Source: Terrihalobacillus insolitus | GTDB lineage: Bacteria; Bacillota; Bacilli; Bacillales; Amphibacillaceae | Assembly: GCF_028416575.1 (NCBI RefSeq) | Contig: NZ_JAMQKB010000003.1 | Location: 1 to 64,000, forward strand | Length of the DNA stretch: 64,000 bases | Direction of reading: 5' to 3' | Shown: piece by piece, positions 1 through 7,792 of the stretch | Layout: each line of letters starts with the position of its first letter | How positions within the stretch are numbered: the first letter of the stretch is position 1 | The notes under the pieces: model-generated | What the model was told of the DNA's origin: nothing | The model's input: the letters and a program-made list of their open reading frames with translations, nothing else | Databases searched by the model: none | Translations under genes and position numbers: made by a program

Positions 1-72
1 CCAAGAAAACAAATCAGCATAATTAACTACAATAATGTTCCATAAATTTTTAAAATGAACAATTTCATTTAA

Positions 73-112
73 GGGGGGTGCTTTTTTGCGCCAAAATTCA
101 GCATAACCCCCA
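73..112. other. imperfect inverted repeat upstream of the rarA-side miniature element
   Basis: A G-run arm (GGGGGGTGC) at 73-81 can pair with GCATAACCCCC at 102-112. It lies just left of the miniature element before rarA. It could be part of a terminator for a gene left of the window, but no U-run of useful length follows. The first 72 bases hold nothing I recognise. Confidence 0.35.
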
Positions 113-113
113 T

Positions 114-336
114 TTTCGTATAAAAAGTCGGCAAATTAGAAGCAAGCAGGTCGAGGCGGCGCTGTTTTGAGTAACGGAGCGTATACTTTTAATACGTGAG
201 TAACGGAAAAACAGCCATTTAAGGAATACAGGCTAAGACCGCCACGTCCTGTGGCAACGCCTGCATGACCCACATCGTGTGGGCCTGAGATGCGCCACTT
301 ATCATTTGGTGACTTTTTGAACAACCTCACAAAGGG
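114..336 (-). mobile_element. miniature inverted-repeat element, full-length copy (copy A)
   Basis: This stretch is the reverse complement of a repeat found again at 25881-26108 and, with an internal deletion, at 29774-29940. The outer ends carry the shared terminal motif, here reading GGTGACTTTTTGAACAACCTC at 309-329 (one base over the shared core) and AAAAAGTCGGC at 122-132. The interior has two small palindromes (CCCACA/TGTGGG and CCAC/GTGG). No transposase is present, so it looks like a non-autonomous MITE. Its right end runs straight into the rarA ribosome binding site. The open frames across it are not conserved as genes. Confidence 0.8.
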
Positions 337-344
337 GAAAATAA

Positions 345-1628
345 ATGATGAATAATAAACCGTTAGCCTTTCGCATGAGACCAAAAGATATAGATGACAT
401 TATTGGGCAAGCCCACCTTATTGGACAAGGGAAAATGATCAGAAGAATGATAAATGCCAATCGACTTGCTTCCATGATTTTATTTGGCCCCCCTGGAACA
501 GGGAAAACTTCAATGGCAATTGCTTTAGCAAAAAGCTTGAACCTACCATTTAAGTTGCTAAACGCTGTTGTTGACAAGAAAAAGGAAATGGAAATTGCTG
601 TTGAAGAGGCTAAGTTTTCTGGCCAGCTCGTTTTAATAATGGATGAAGTGCACCGTCTTGACAAGGCCAAACAAGACTTTTTGCTTCCACACATTGAAAG
701 CAATCAAGTTACGCTGATCGGCTGTACTACAAGTAATCCTTACCATTCGATAAACCCAGCAATACGGAGTAGATGTCACTTATTTGAGCTTTATTCTTTG
801 ACGCCAAAAGATGTAAAAGATGCCTTAAAACGAGCACTGGATGATAATCAAGATGGACTAGGTAACATGACGATCACATTAACAGATGAAGCACTTGAAC
901 ATTTTTCGAGTTCTGCTAACGGTGATCTACGTGCTGCACTAAACGGATTAGAACTTGCTGCCTTTTCCACACCTGATACAGAAGGAGAAATTGTTATACC
1001 ATTGGAAATTGCTGAGGAATGTATGCAGAAAAAAAGTTTTTCCCATGATCATAATGGGGATGCACATTATGACGTGCTCTCCGCATTTCAAAAATCAATT
1101 CGTGGTAGTGATGTTAATGCAGCATTACATTACTTAGGAAGATTAATGGAAGCTGGAGATTTAGATAGTATTGCAAGAAGGATGGTCGTTTGTGCCTATG
1201 AAGATATAGGACTTGCAAATCCACAGGCTGGGCCTAGGGCGTTAGCGGCAGTAGAAGCAGCAGAACGTGTCGGCTTCCCAGAAGCACGCATCCCACTTGC
1301 TGTTGCAATTGTTGAATTGTGCTTGTCTCCTAAATCAAACACGGCTTACACAGCTCTTGATGAAGCATTGTCAGACATAAGAAAAGGAAAATCAGGGGAA
1401 ATTCCGCTTCATTTAAAAGATGCACACTATCAAGGAGCAAAGCACTTAGGAAGAGGTGTCGAGTATAAATATCCCCATCATTACAAGAATGGTTGGGTAA
1501 AACAACAATACCTGCCTGATTCTATCAAGAATAGAATGTATTATAAACCTAAAGATACGGGTAAATTCGAGAAATCACTTAAATTCGTTTATGAAAACAT
1601 GTACAAAAAGAACGAAAATGATTTGTAA
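345..1628 (+). CDS. rarA: RarA/MgsA-type AAA+ ATPase (replication-associated recombination protein A)
   Basis: This is a 427-residue clamp-loader-like AAA+ ATPase of the RarA/MgsA/WRNIP1 family, which acts at stalled or damaged replication forks. The Walker A motif GPPGTGKTS lies near residues 48-56 and the Walker B motif IMDEVH near 98-103. A sensor/arginine region (AIRSRC) follows, and the C-terminal half resembles the tetramerisation domain (YEDIGLANPQAG). Length is normal. The start ATG at 345 follows AAAGGGG at 331-337, which abuts a miniature repeat element; a second ATG is the next codon. It is the yrvN position of B. subtilis, near aspS. Identification is firm. Confidence 0.95.
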   Translation: MMNNKPLAFRMRPKDIDDIIGQAHLIGQGKMIRRMINANRLASMILFGPPGTGKTSMAIALAKSLNLPFKLLNAVVDKKKEMEIAVEEAKFSGQLVLIMDEVHRLDKAKQDFLLPHIESNQVTLIGCTTSNPYHSINPAIRSRCHLFELYSLTPKDVKDALKRALDDNQDGLGNMTITLTDEALEHFSSSANGDLRAALNGLELAAFSTPDTEGEIVIPLEIAEECMQKKSFSHDHNGDAHYDVLSAFQKSIRGSDVNAALHYLGRLMEAGDLDSIARRMVVCAYEDIGLANPQAGPRALAAVEAAERVGFPEARIPLAVAIVELCLSPKSNTAYTALDEALSDIRKGKSGEIPLHLKDAHYQGAKHLGRGVEYKYPHHYKNGWVKQQYLPDSIKNRMYYKPKDTGKFEKSLKFVYENMYKKNENDL

Positions 1629-1750
1629 TACGTATATTTCTTTTTCTATGAGGCAATACTAGGTGAAAATACCAAACTAGTTCTATGAAATTAGATTTAA
1701 TAAAAAAAACGTTCATGGACAGACCTCAATCAGAAAAGGAGTGTAGCACT

Positions 1751-2443
1751 TTGGTTAAAATAAGACAGGATGCATGGTCACACGAAGATGACCTGTTATT
1801 GGCTGAAACAGTACTACGACATATTAGGGAAGGAAGTACGCAATTAAATGCTTTTGAGGAAGTTGGTGATAAACTAAACCGAACCTCTGCGGCATGTGGG
1901 TTTCGTTGGAATGCTGAAGTAAGAAGACGTTACGACCAAGCAGTTGCGATTGCAAAAAGACAAAGAAAAGAGAAAAAACGAGCCATGGCAGCAGAACAGA
2001 AATCCAACGAAAAGGTTTCGATTCCTGCTGCTCCAACTGCTTACACGGTTCCAGATTCAACGAATATAGTAGACCAAAAACCCGCTTCAACTACTAGTAG
2101 TACAAGCGATCACTCAGAAGGAAGCAATCAGTCTATCACATTAGATTCTGTTATTTACTATCTCACTACATTGAAGCAAGACTATCAAGACGCAAACGAC
2201 CGAAAAAATAGTTTAGATTATTATCAAAGAGAAACCGAGAACTTACAAAAAGAAAATGAAGAATTAAAGAAAAAATTATCACTCGTACAAGAACAGCTAA
2301 ATACCATCCAAGAAGACTACCAAGTTCTCATACAAATTATGGACAGAGCAAGAAAAATGATCGTATTTGATGAGGACGAGAGTATGTCTGCAAAAGCATT
2401 TCGAATGGAGAAAAACGGTAACTTAGAGCAAGTTGCACGATGA
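1751..2443 (+). CDS. RsfA-family prespore-type transcriptional regulator (Myb/SANT-like)
   Basis: This is a 230-residue protein. The N-terminus WSHEDDLLLAETVL...NRTSAACGFRWNAEVR is the signature of the RsfA/YwfN-type regulators, with an N-terminal Myb/SANT-like DNA-binding domain. A basic stretch (residues about 60-80), a low-complexity Ser/Thr/Pro linker and a C-terminal coiled coil (QRETENLQKENEELKKKL) follow. I chose the TTG at 1751 because AAAAGGAG (1734-1741) sits 9 bases upstream and the family begins at this point. The longer frame from ATG 1685 has no ribosome binding site. RsfA acts in the forespore in B. subtilis; which paralogue this is cannot be told from sequence. Confidence 0.85.
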   Translation: MVKIRQDAWSHEDDLLLAETVLRHIREGSTQLNAFEEVGDKLNRTSAACGFRWNAEVRRRYDQAVAIAKRQRKEKKRAMAAEQKSNEKVSIPAAPTAYTVPDSTNIVDQKPASTTSSTSDHSEGSNQSITLDSVIYYLTTLKQDYQDANDRKNSLDYYQRETENLQKENEELKKKLSLVQEQLNTIQEDYQVLIQIMDRARKMIVFDEDESMSAKAFRMEKNGNLEQVAR

Positions 2444-2456
2444 TATTTCAAACAAA

Positions 2457-2488
2457 AAAAGCAAAGTTTTAAACTTTGCTTTTTTTAT
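2457..2488 (+). terminator. Rho-independent terminator after the RsfA-type gene
   Basis: The hairpin AGCAAAGTT/AACTTTGCT is followed by a run of seven T residues, 15 bases past the stop codon. It separates the regulator from the 6S RNA gene. Confidence 0.85.
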
Positions 2489-2504
2489 CTGATTTTATAT
2501 GTAG

Positions 2505-2694
2505 TCCAATCCCGATTGTGCCGTCCTTTGTGAGTTTTGAACCCGCTCTCGGCAGGTGGGTGCCCTGTTCCATATTTTATGCTTCCTCTCATAAGTAAAA
2601 TGAGGCTTGCACGCCATATAGAAACTTTCAGGCTCCCGTATTCATTAATGTTCGGTCAAAACGTAATGATAAGACGAACACATCAGGATTGGTA
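2505..2694 (+). ncRNA. ssrS: 6S RNA (SsrS-type RNA polymerase regulator)
   Basis: 6S RNA mimics an open promoter and binds the sigma-A RNA polymerase holoenzyme. The candidate is about 190 nt. The closing stem pairs CCAATCCCGATTGTG (2506-2520) with CACATCAGGATTGG (2679-2692). The interior has the typical pattern seen in E. coli and Bacillus 6S: a CCCGCTC...GTGGGTGCCCTG segment, then TTCCATATTTTATGC and an apical hairpin CCTC...TGAGG. In B. subtilis the 6S-1 gene bsrA lies, as I recall, in this same aspS/yrvN interval. Family and strand are inferred from structure and context; the exact ends are uncertain. The rest of 2695-2830 holds nothing I recognise. Confidence 0.8.
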
Positions 2695-2830
2695 TTGCAA
2701 GCAACTTTGGATAAGAAGCCTCCAATTGATTCTAAACAAATAATAGCATATTAAGGATCGTTTATCAAGGAGCTTACAATATCCAAAATATGAAAATTGT
2801 ATTACGAACCTATTTCAATTTAATTACAAA

Positions 2831-2893
2831 TTTAAGAGGATGTTCAAAAAGTCACCAAATGAAATTTACCGACTTTTTGTACACACACTTTAA
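2831..2893. mobile_element. minimal copy of the miniature inverted-repeat element (copy D)
   Basis: Both terminal motifs are present (GAGGATGTTCAAAAAGTC and, inverted, CCGACTTTTTG) with only about 15 bases between them. The result is a near-perfect hairpin. It lies immediately downstream of aspS and its outer end contains the aspS stop codon. It may also serve as the aspS terminator. Confidence 0.75.
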
Positions 2894-4665
2894 CCCTTTT
2901 TTTGTTTGTTAATTTGTAAATTTAGTTCCTCTAGCTGTGCTTCACCTACTTTGCCAGGAGCTTCAGTTAGTAAGCAAGATGCCGAAGCAGTTTTAGGGAA
3001 AAGAATCGTATCTCTAAGATTACTTCTACCCGATAGAAGCATAACGAAACGATCCACTCCAAGCGCAATTCCCCCATGTGGTGGTGCACCATACTCTAAT
3101 GCTTCTAGAAGGAAACCGAACTGATCCTCTGCTTCTTCCTTGGAAAAGCCCAAAACTTTAAACATTTTATCTTGAATTTCTTTTTTATATATACGAAGGG
3201 AACCACCACCAAGCTCATATCCATTTAACACAAGGTCATAGGCTTGGGCTCGAACTTCTCCTGGATTTTCGTCCAGTTTATCAATGTCTTCCTCAACTGG
3301 CATCGTGAACGGGTGATGTGCTGCAGAATAGTCATTTAATTGTTCGTCGTATTCAAACAGAGGCCAATCGGTAATCCACAGAAAATCAAACTTTTCATTG
3401 TCAATCATACCGAGTTCCTTTCCAAGCTTAAGTCGTAACGCTCCTAAGCTCTCATGGACAACCTTTATCTTGTCTGCAACAAACAGTAATACATCGCCAT
3501 CCTCTGCATGAAGGCGACTCTTTAATGAAGAAGAAACTTGTTCATTAAAGAATTTTGCTATTGGTCCTTTTAATTCACCATCTTCTACCTTTAACCATGC
3601 TAGACCTTTTGCACCGTATACCTTTGTAAAATCTGTTAATGTATCCAAGTCTTTACGCGAGAATTGTGAAGCCTTACCCTTTACGTTTATTGCACTTACT
3701 TTTCCACCATTCGAAATCGCATCACGGAACACTTTAAAGTCGGATTCATTTACAACGTCAGATACGGTCACCAACTCTAATCCAAATCTTGTATCTGGTT
3801 TATCAGAACCAAATCGTTCCATTGCCTCATCATATCGCATTCGTCTGAACGGTAGCTCGATTTTCATCCCTTTTACGTCTTTCATAACCTTTTGCATCAT
3901 TTCTTCTGTCATTTCTATTATATCATCACTCGTCATAAAAGAAGTTTCGATATCAATTTGGGTAAATTCAGGCTGGCGATCGGCACGTAAATCCTCATCC
4001 CTAAAGCAACGAGCAAATTGATAGTACTTTTCAAAACCAGAGATCATTAACAGCTGCTTAAACAATTGTGGTGATTGTGGTAATGCATAAAATTCACCAG
4101 GGTGAACACGACTTGGAACTAAATAATCTCTTGCACCTTCAGGCGTGCTTTTTGTAAGCATTGGTGTTTCCATTTCTAAAAACTCTTCTTCATTTAGATA
4201 GTTTCGAATGGCTTGGGTTGTTTGATGGCGAAGTTTAAACGTTTGTTGTAACGGCTCCCTCCGCAAATCTAGGTAGCGATACTTTAACCGAATATCTTCG
4301 GCAACATCCGTATCGTCTTGAATCAAAAAAGGAGGATTTTTTGCTTCATTTAATATGTCAACCCTATCTACCTGTATTTCAATTTCACCTGTTTGCATGT
4401 TCGGATTTGTCGTGGATTTGTCTCTTTCCACAACCTCCCCTTCAATGTGAAGCACATACTCACTCCGTACCGATTCCGCAACTTTTAACGATTCTTCAGA
4501 AACTTTAGGGTTAAAAACAATTTGCACCACTCCAGAACGATCTCTTAAATCGATGAAGATTAAGCCACCTAGGTCACGGCGCCTTTGAACCCATCCCTTC
4601 AGTTCCACACGATGTTGGGCGTGCTCTTTATTTAACGCACCTATTTTCTGTCTCTTTCTAGTCAT
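2890..4665 (-). CDS. aspS: aspartyl-tRNA synthetase
   Basis: This class II synthetase charges tRNA-Asp. It has 591 residues, the same size as B. subtilis AspS. An N-terminal OB-fold anticodon-binding domain ([26 protein letters not shown]) is followed by the catalytic core with motif 2 ([20 protein letters not shown]), a bacterial GAD insert and motif 3 ([13 protein letters not shown]). The ATG lies behind GAGGGAGG with 8-base spacing and overlaps the hisS stop by 8 bases, so the two are translated from one message under the T-box upstream of hisS. Its own stop codon sits in the end of a miniature repeat. Whether it is discriminating for Asp/Asn was not judged. Confidence 0.97.
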   Translation of the reverse strand: MTRKRQKIGALNKEHAQHRVELKGWVQRRRDLGGLIFIDLRDRSGVVQIVFNPKVSEESLKVAESVRSEYVLHIEGEVVERDKSTTNPNMQTGEIEIQVDRVDILNEAKNPPFLIQDDTDVAEDIRLKYRYLDLRREPLQQTFKLRHQTTQAIRNYLNEEEFLEMETPMLTKSTPEGARDYLVPSRVHPGEFYALPQSPQLFKQLLMISGFEKYYQFARCFRDEDLRADRQPEFTQIDIETSFMTSDDIIEMTEEMMQKVMKDVKGMKIELPFRRMRYDEAMERFGSDKPDTRFGLELVTVSDVVNESDFKVFRDAISNGGKVSAINVKGKASQFSRKDLDTLTDFTKVYGAKGLAWLKVEDGELKGPIAKFFNEQVSSSLKSRLHAEDGDVLLFVADKIKVVHESLGALRLKLGKELGMIDNEKFDFLWITDWPLFEYDEQLNDYSAAHHPFTMPVEEDIDKLDENPGEVRAQAYDLVLNGYELGGGSLRIYKKEIQDKMFKVLGFSKEEAEDQFGFLLEALEYGAPPHGGIALGVDRFVMLLSGRSNLRDTILFPKTASASCLLTEAPGKVGEAQLEELNLQINKQKKG

Positions 4666-5947
4666 GTTCGTTTCCTCCCTGAAGCTCTTTGTTTAAGTAA
4701 TCAACGAGCTGATTTACTGGAACTTCCTTTTGAATTCCTGATTTCATATGTTTTACATTTACAATTTTATCCTGAAGCTCCTCTTCTCCAAGTACGATGA
4801 CATATTTAGCGTGTAATCTGTCCGCTGCTTTAAATTGTGCCTTGAATTTCCGATCCATATAGTCTTTGTCAACTTGGATACCCGCTTTTCTTAATTGATA
4901 GGTTAATCTTACAGCTTCTTTTTGAGCTTCCTCACCTAGAGCGACAAGGTAACAATCCAATTTCTGATCGATTGGTAATGTAATTCCCTCTGCTTCAAGG
5001 GCCATTAACAGTCGTTCTACACTCAGCGCAAATCCAATTCCTGGGGTTTCAGGTCCACCCAAGTCCGCTACAAGTCCATTATAGCGACCACCCCCAGAGA
5101 GTGTGGTAATAGCTCCGAATCCCTCTGCATCACTCATAATTTCGAATGCTGTGTGATTATAGTAATCCAAGCCTCTTACTAGATTTTTGTCGATAACATA
5201 CGGTATGCCCATTTGATCTAAATAACCCTTCACTTCTTCAAAATAAGTACTAGAATAATCGTTCAGATAATCTAAGATTGACGGCGCATTTTTCATTGCA
5301 GGATGATTTCGATCGTCTTTGCAATCCAATACACGGAGTGGATTTTGGTTCAATCGAATTTGGCAATCGTTACAAAGCGCTGTTCGATATGGTTCAAAAT
5401 GTTCCATTAGTGCATTACGATGTGCCTCCCTACTTGCATCATCACCCAAACTATTAATAACAAGCTTTAATGATTGTAAACCAAGTTGTTGATAACTGTT
5501 CATTGCAAGGGCCATCACCTCTGCATCAATAGCGGGGTCTGCACTACCCAATGCCTCTACACCAAATTGGACAAACTGTCTCATACGTCCTTGCTGTGGG
5601 CGTTCATAGCGAAACATCGGTCCAAAATAAAATAACTTTGATGGTTGCGTTGGCAAACCGTACAATTTGTTTTGCACATACGCCCGAACAACTGAAGCGG
5701 TTCCTTCAGGGCGCAAAGTTATACTCCTATCCCCTTTGTCTTTGAAGGTGTACATTTCCTTTTGGACGATATCTGTTGTATCACCAACACCTCTTTGGAA
5801 AAGCTCCGTATGTTCAAAAATCGGCGTGCGTATCTCCTTATAGTTAAATGTCCTACACAAATTGGTTAATACTTTCTCCACGTATTGCCATTTCTCCGAT
5901 TCACTAGGCAGTATATCCTGTGTACCTCTAGGCGCTTTTACGTCCAC
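4658..5947 (-). CDS. hisS: histidyl-tRNA synthetase
   Basis: This 429-residue class II synthetase charges tRNA-His. It starts [10 protein letters not shown] and contains motif 2 ([21 protein letters not shown]), the HisA motifs ([23 protein letters not shown]) and motif 3 ([13 protein letters not shown]), with a C-terminal anticodon-binding domain. I place the start at GTG 5947, 7-9 bases after AGGGGG, which matches the family N-terminus. The frame is open further upstream only because it runs through the T-box leader. It is first gene of hisS-aspS. Confidence 0.96.
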   Translation of the reverse strand: MDVKAPRGTQDILPSESEKWQYVEKVLTNLCRTFNYKEIRTPIFEHTELFQRGVGDTTDIVQKEMYTFKDKGDRSITLRPEGTASVVRAYVQNKLYGLPTQPSKLFYFGPMFRYERPQQGRMRQFVQFGVEALGSADPAIDAEVMALAMNSYQQLGLQSLKLVINSLGDDASREAHRNALMEHFEPYRTALCNDCQIRLNQNPLRVLDCKDDRNHPAMKNAPSILDYLNDYSSTYFEEVKGYLDQMGIPYVIDKNLVRGLDYYNHTAFEIMSDAEGFGAITTLSGGGRYNGLVADLGGPETPGIGFALSVERLLMALEAEGITLPIDQKLDCYLVALGEEAQKEAVRLTYQLRKAGIQVDKDYMDRKFKAQFKAADRLHAKYVIVLGEEELQDKIVNVKHMKSGIQKEVPVNQLVDYLNKELQGGNEHD

Positions 5948-5978
5948 TAAAATAACCCCCTTATTCATTTTTTTGCAC

Positions 5979-6248
5979 AAAAAAAACCCTGTCCCCATGA
6001 AAAAGGGACGAGAGTTAACCCGCGTTGCCACCCTAGTTGAAGCCAAAATAATTGCTTCCACTTTAACAGTTAACGCCTGTATAACGTTTACACCTACTCG
6101 ATTCAGTGTTAAACCTCCAGAATGTCTTTCAAAAGGGCACATGTTGAACTGCTCTCAGCCTCGGCACTTCTTCTCTTTACATGTGTGAACCTTCCTACTT
6201 TTCCCATCATCAGTCAATCTATATTCAAATTATTTCCATCCCTACACC
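5979..6248 (-). promoter_or_regulatory. T-box leader of hisS-aspS
   Basis: The minus strand carries the conserved T-box sequence AGGGTGGCAACGCGGG at 6034-6019. This is the antiterminator bulge that pairs with the acceptor end of uncharged tRNA. It is followed by a terminator hairpin GTCCC/GGGAC (6009-5991) and a T-run (5986-5979). Stem I lies toward 6130-6220 and includes GAAGAAGTGCCGAGGC. A CAT triplet at 6143-6141 in the likely specifier region could be the His specifier, but I could not fold the stem to prove it. Such leaders let transcription through when the cognate tRNA is uncharged. Confidence 0.9.
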
Positions 6249-6249
6249 A

Positions 6250-6284
6250 AGTCCATTATACCAGTTATTTTTAGAATTGTTTAT
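6250..6284 (-). promoter_or_regulatory. probable sigma-A promoter of hisS-aspS
   Basis: On the minus strand an extended -10 element TGGTATAAT (the TATAAT lies at 6260-6255) precedes the T-box leader at the expected distance. The -35 region is poor, as is common with extended -10 promoters. Confidence 0.5.
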
Positions 6285-6310
6285 TATCATAAGGTCTGAT
6301 TACTAACTTG

Positions 6311-6484
6311 TCAAGCACGATCTAATTTATCTTTTAATTTTTTCACTTCACCGAGTGAGATTCCAAATTCTTGCGCAAGTTCCATTTGATTCGCATTCCC
6401 TTCCGCTTCCATGAATTTATGAAAATCTACCCCAAATTGATTTTGTAAGGTATGTGCATATTGCTGTCTTTCGTTATATCTCAC
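6311..6484 (-). CDS. small conserved protein with HTH-like C-terminus, 57 aa
   Basis: A short gene lies between hisS and the amidase. GTG 6484 follows AGGAGGAGG at 9-base spacing, an unusually strong ribosome binding site for a chance frame. The protein is MRYNERQQYA... and ends ELAQEFGISLGEVKKLKDKL, which looks like one helix-turn-helix of the sigma region 4 type. A TTG one codon upstream is an alternative start. I recall a comparably small ORF at this locus in other bacilli, but I do not assign a name. Function unknown. Confidence 0.65.
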   Translation of the reverse strand: MRYNERQQYAHTLQNQFGVDFHKFMEAEGNANQMELAQEFGISLGEVKKLKDKLDRA

Positions 6485-6506
6485 CAATTGTTGCCTCCTC
6501 CTATTC

Positions 6507-6536
6507 TTGACGTATATGAATGTTATTTATTATTAT
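6507..6536 (+). promoter_or_regulatory. candidate sigma-A promoter of the amidase gene
   Basis: TTGACG (6507-6512) and TATTAT (6531-6536) are separated by 18 bases, about 75 bases upstream of the amidase start. Confidence 0.45.
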
Positions 6537-6612
6537 TTAGTAGTAGAGATGAAAGATCATGAACACCTTTTTGAACACAAAAAGGAAGAACGATACTGAT
6601 GGGGGAGTTATT

Positions 6613-7650
6613 GTGAAAAGAAAACAAATAAGCTTTTTCCTCGTTCTTGTTTTTTTTCTAGTATTGACCATAACAACAGTTGTCTATGCAAAAGATGCAA
6701 TAATTAATGTTGATAATTTAAATGTTCGAAGCGGTCCTGGTCTTTCCTATGAAGTAATCGGACAAGTCAATCAGGATGAAACATATCCGATACTGGATCA
6801 GTACGAAGGGTGGGTACAAATTGAAACCGATGACTTCACTGGTTGGGTAACGAAAGAATTCCTCACTATACCTGAGGGAAAAAAGGAGGAAAACGAAACA
6901 ACTATTACTTTACTATATAACAAGACAAATGTTAGAAGTGGTCCAACGACAGCCGATGAAATCATTGGATATGCTGATAAGGGAAGTCAATTTGAAGTTG
7001 TACGTGAAATTAGTGGATGGTATCAAATTAAATGGGAGGGAAAAACTGGCTACATTGCAGGGTGGTTAGTAGAAAAAGATGCTGAGACATTCCCGTATGA
7101 AGAGACCAGTCTAACTAAGAAAACGATTGTGATTGATGTTGGACACGGCGGGAGGGATGTTGGGGCAATAAATTTAAACAATGCTGTTGAAAAGGATTTT
7201 ACAATGCGAACAGCAAAGGAATTGCAAAACCAGCTTCAATTGCTTGGGGTCGAGGTAATCATGACACGTAACACAGATACATACATATCGCTAAGCGGGA
7301 GAGCAAGTTTGTCTAACGTCGTACAACCCGATGCTTTTATCAGTATCCATTATAACAGTGCACCAGCATATCCGAGCGCCTCTGGTATAAGTACGTTTTA
7401 TTTAAATCCAACGAATGAAACGTTAGCAAATGACATCCAGTCAGAATTAATCAAAGCTACTGGTAAAGACGATCGTGGCGTGCAACAAGAAGATTTTCAA
7501 GTATTACGTCAAACACACCAACCAGCTGTATTATTAGAGCTAGGTTTCATTTCAAATGAAGCATCAGAAAGAGATTTCCTTTCAAGGGGTTACCAAGAAA
7601 AACTCGCAAAAGGGGTCATTAACGGCCTAATGCGTTACTTTTCTAATTAA
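6613..7650 (+). CDS. N-acetylmuramoyl-L-alanine amidase with two SH3b domains
   Basis: This 345-residue secreted amidase cleaves the bond between MurNAc and L-Ala of peptidoglycan. It has an N-terminal signal or anchor segment (residues 5-27, ISFFLVLVFFLVLTITTVVYA). Two bacterial SH3 domains follow, each with the NVRSGP motif (about residues 33-95 and 102-160). The Amidase_3 catalytic domain has the zinc motif VIDVGHGGRDVGA, a second ligand in SIHYNS and the catalytic LLELGFISN. I chose GTG 6613 after GGGGGAG because the signal peptide then begins at once. The B. subtilis counterpart near hisS is YrvJ/LytH-like; I leave the symbol blank because domain counts differ. Confidence 0.88.
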   Translation: MKRKQISFFLVLVFFLVLTITTVVYAKDAIINVDNLNVRSGPGLSYEVIGQVNQDETYPILDQYEGWVQIETDDFTGWVTKEFLTIPEGKKEENETTITLLYNKTNVRSGPTTADEIIGYADKGSQFEVVREISGWYQIKWEGKTGYIAGWLVEKDAETFPYEETSLTKKTIVIDVGHGGRDVGAINLNNAVEKDFTMRTAKELQNQLQLLGVEVIMTRNTDTYISLSGRASLSNVVQPDAFISIHYNSAPAYPSASGISTFYLNPTNETLANDIQSELIKATGKDDRGVQQEDFQVLRQTHQPAVLLELGFISNEASERDFLSRGYQEKLAKGVINGLMRYFSN

Positions 7651-7743
7651 CAATCGTGGTCAGGATTGTTTATCCAATCGGAAGGAATGTTGAAAAGGGC
7701 TAGCTTAAAAAATAGAAGTAATCACTATTCAGTACTTGAAATC

Positions 7744-7792
7744 AATAGAGGGACAAAAACCTTGGTCTTTGTCCCCCCTGTCAGCCTCTATT
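7744..7792. terminator. hairpin between convergent genes, possible bidirectional terminator
   Basis: GGGACAAA/TTTGTCCC forms an inner stem and AATAGAGG/CCTCTATT an outer stem that includes the stop codon of the minus-strand nuclease gene. It lies between two convergent genes. No long T-run follows, so terminator function is plausible rather than clear. Confidence 0.5.

Noticed and set aside
136..384. Open frames across the miniature elements (also at 25891-26136), which share a Gly/His-rich peptide
   Set aside because: They follow the repeat, are in different contexts, have no ribosome binding site and are destroyed in the internally deleted copy C; they reflect repeat identity, not a gene.
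5948..6142. N-terminal extension of HisRS
   Set aside because: The open frame runs through the T-box leader including its terminator; the GTG at 5947 has the ribosome binding site and matches the family start.
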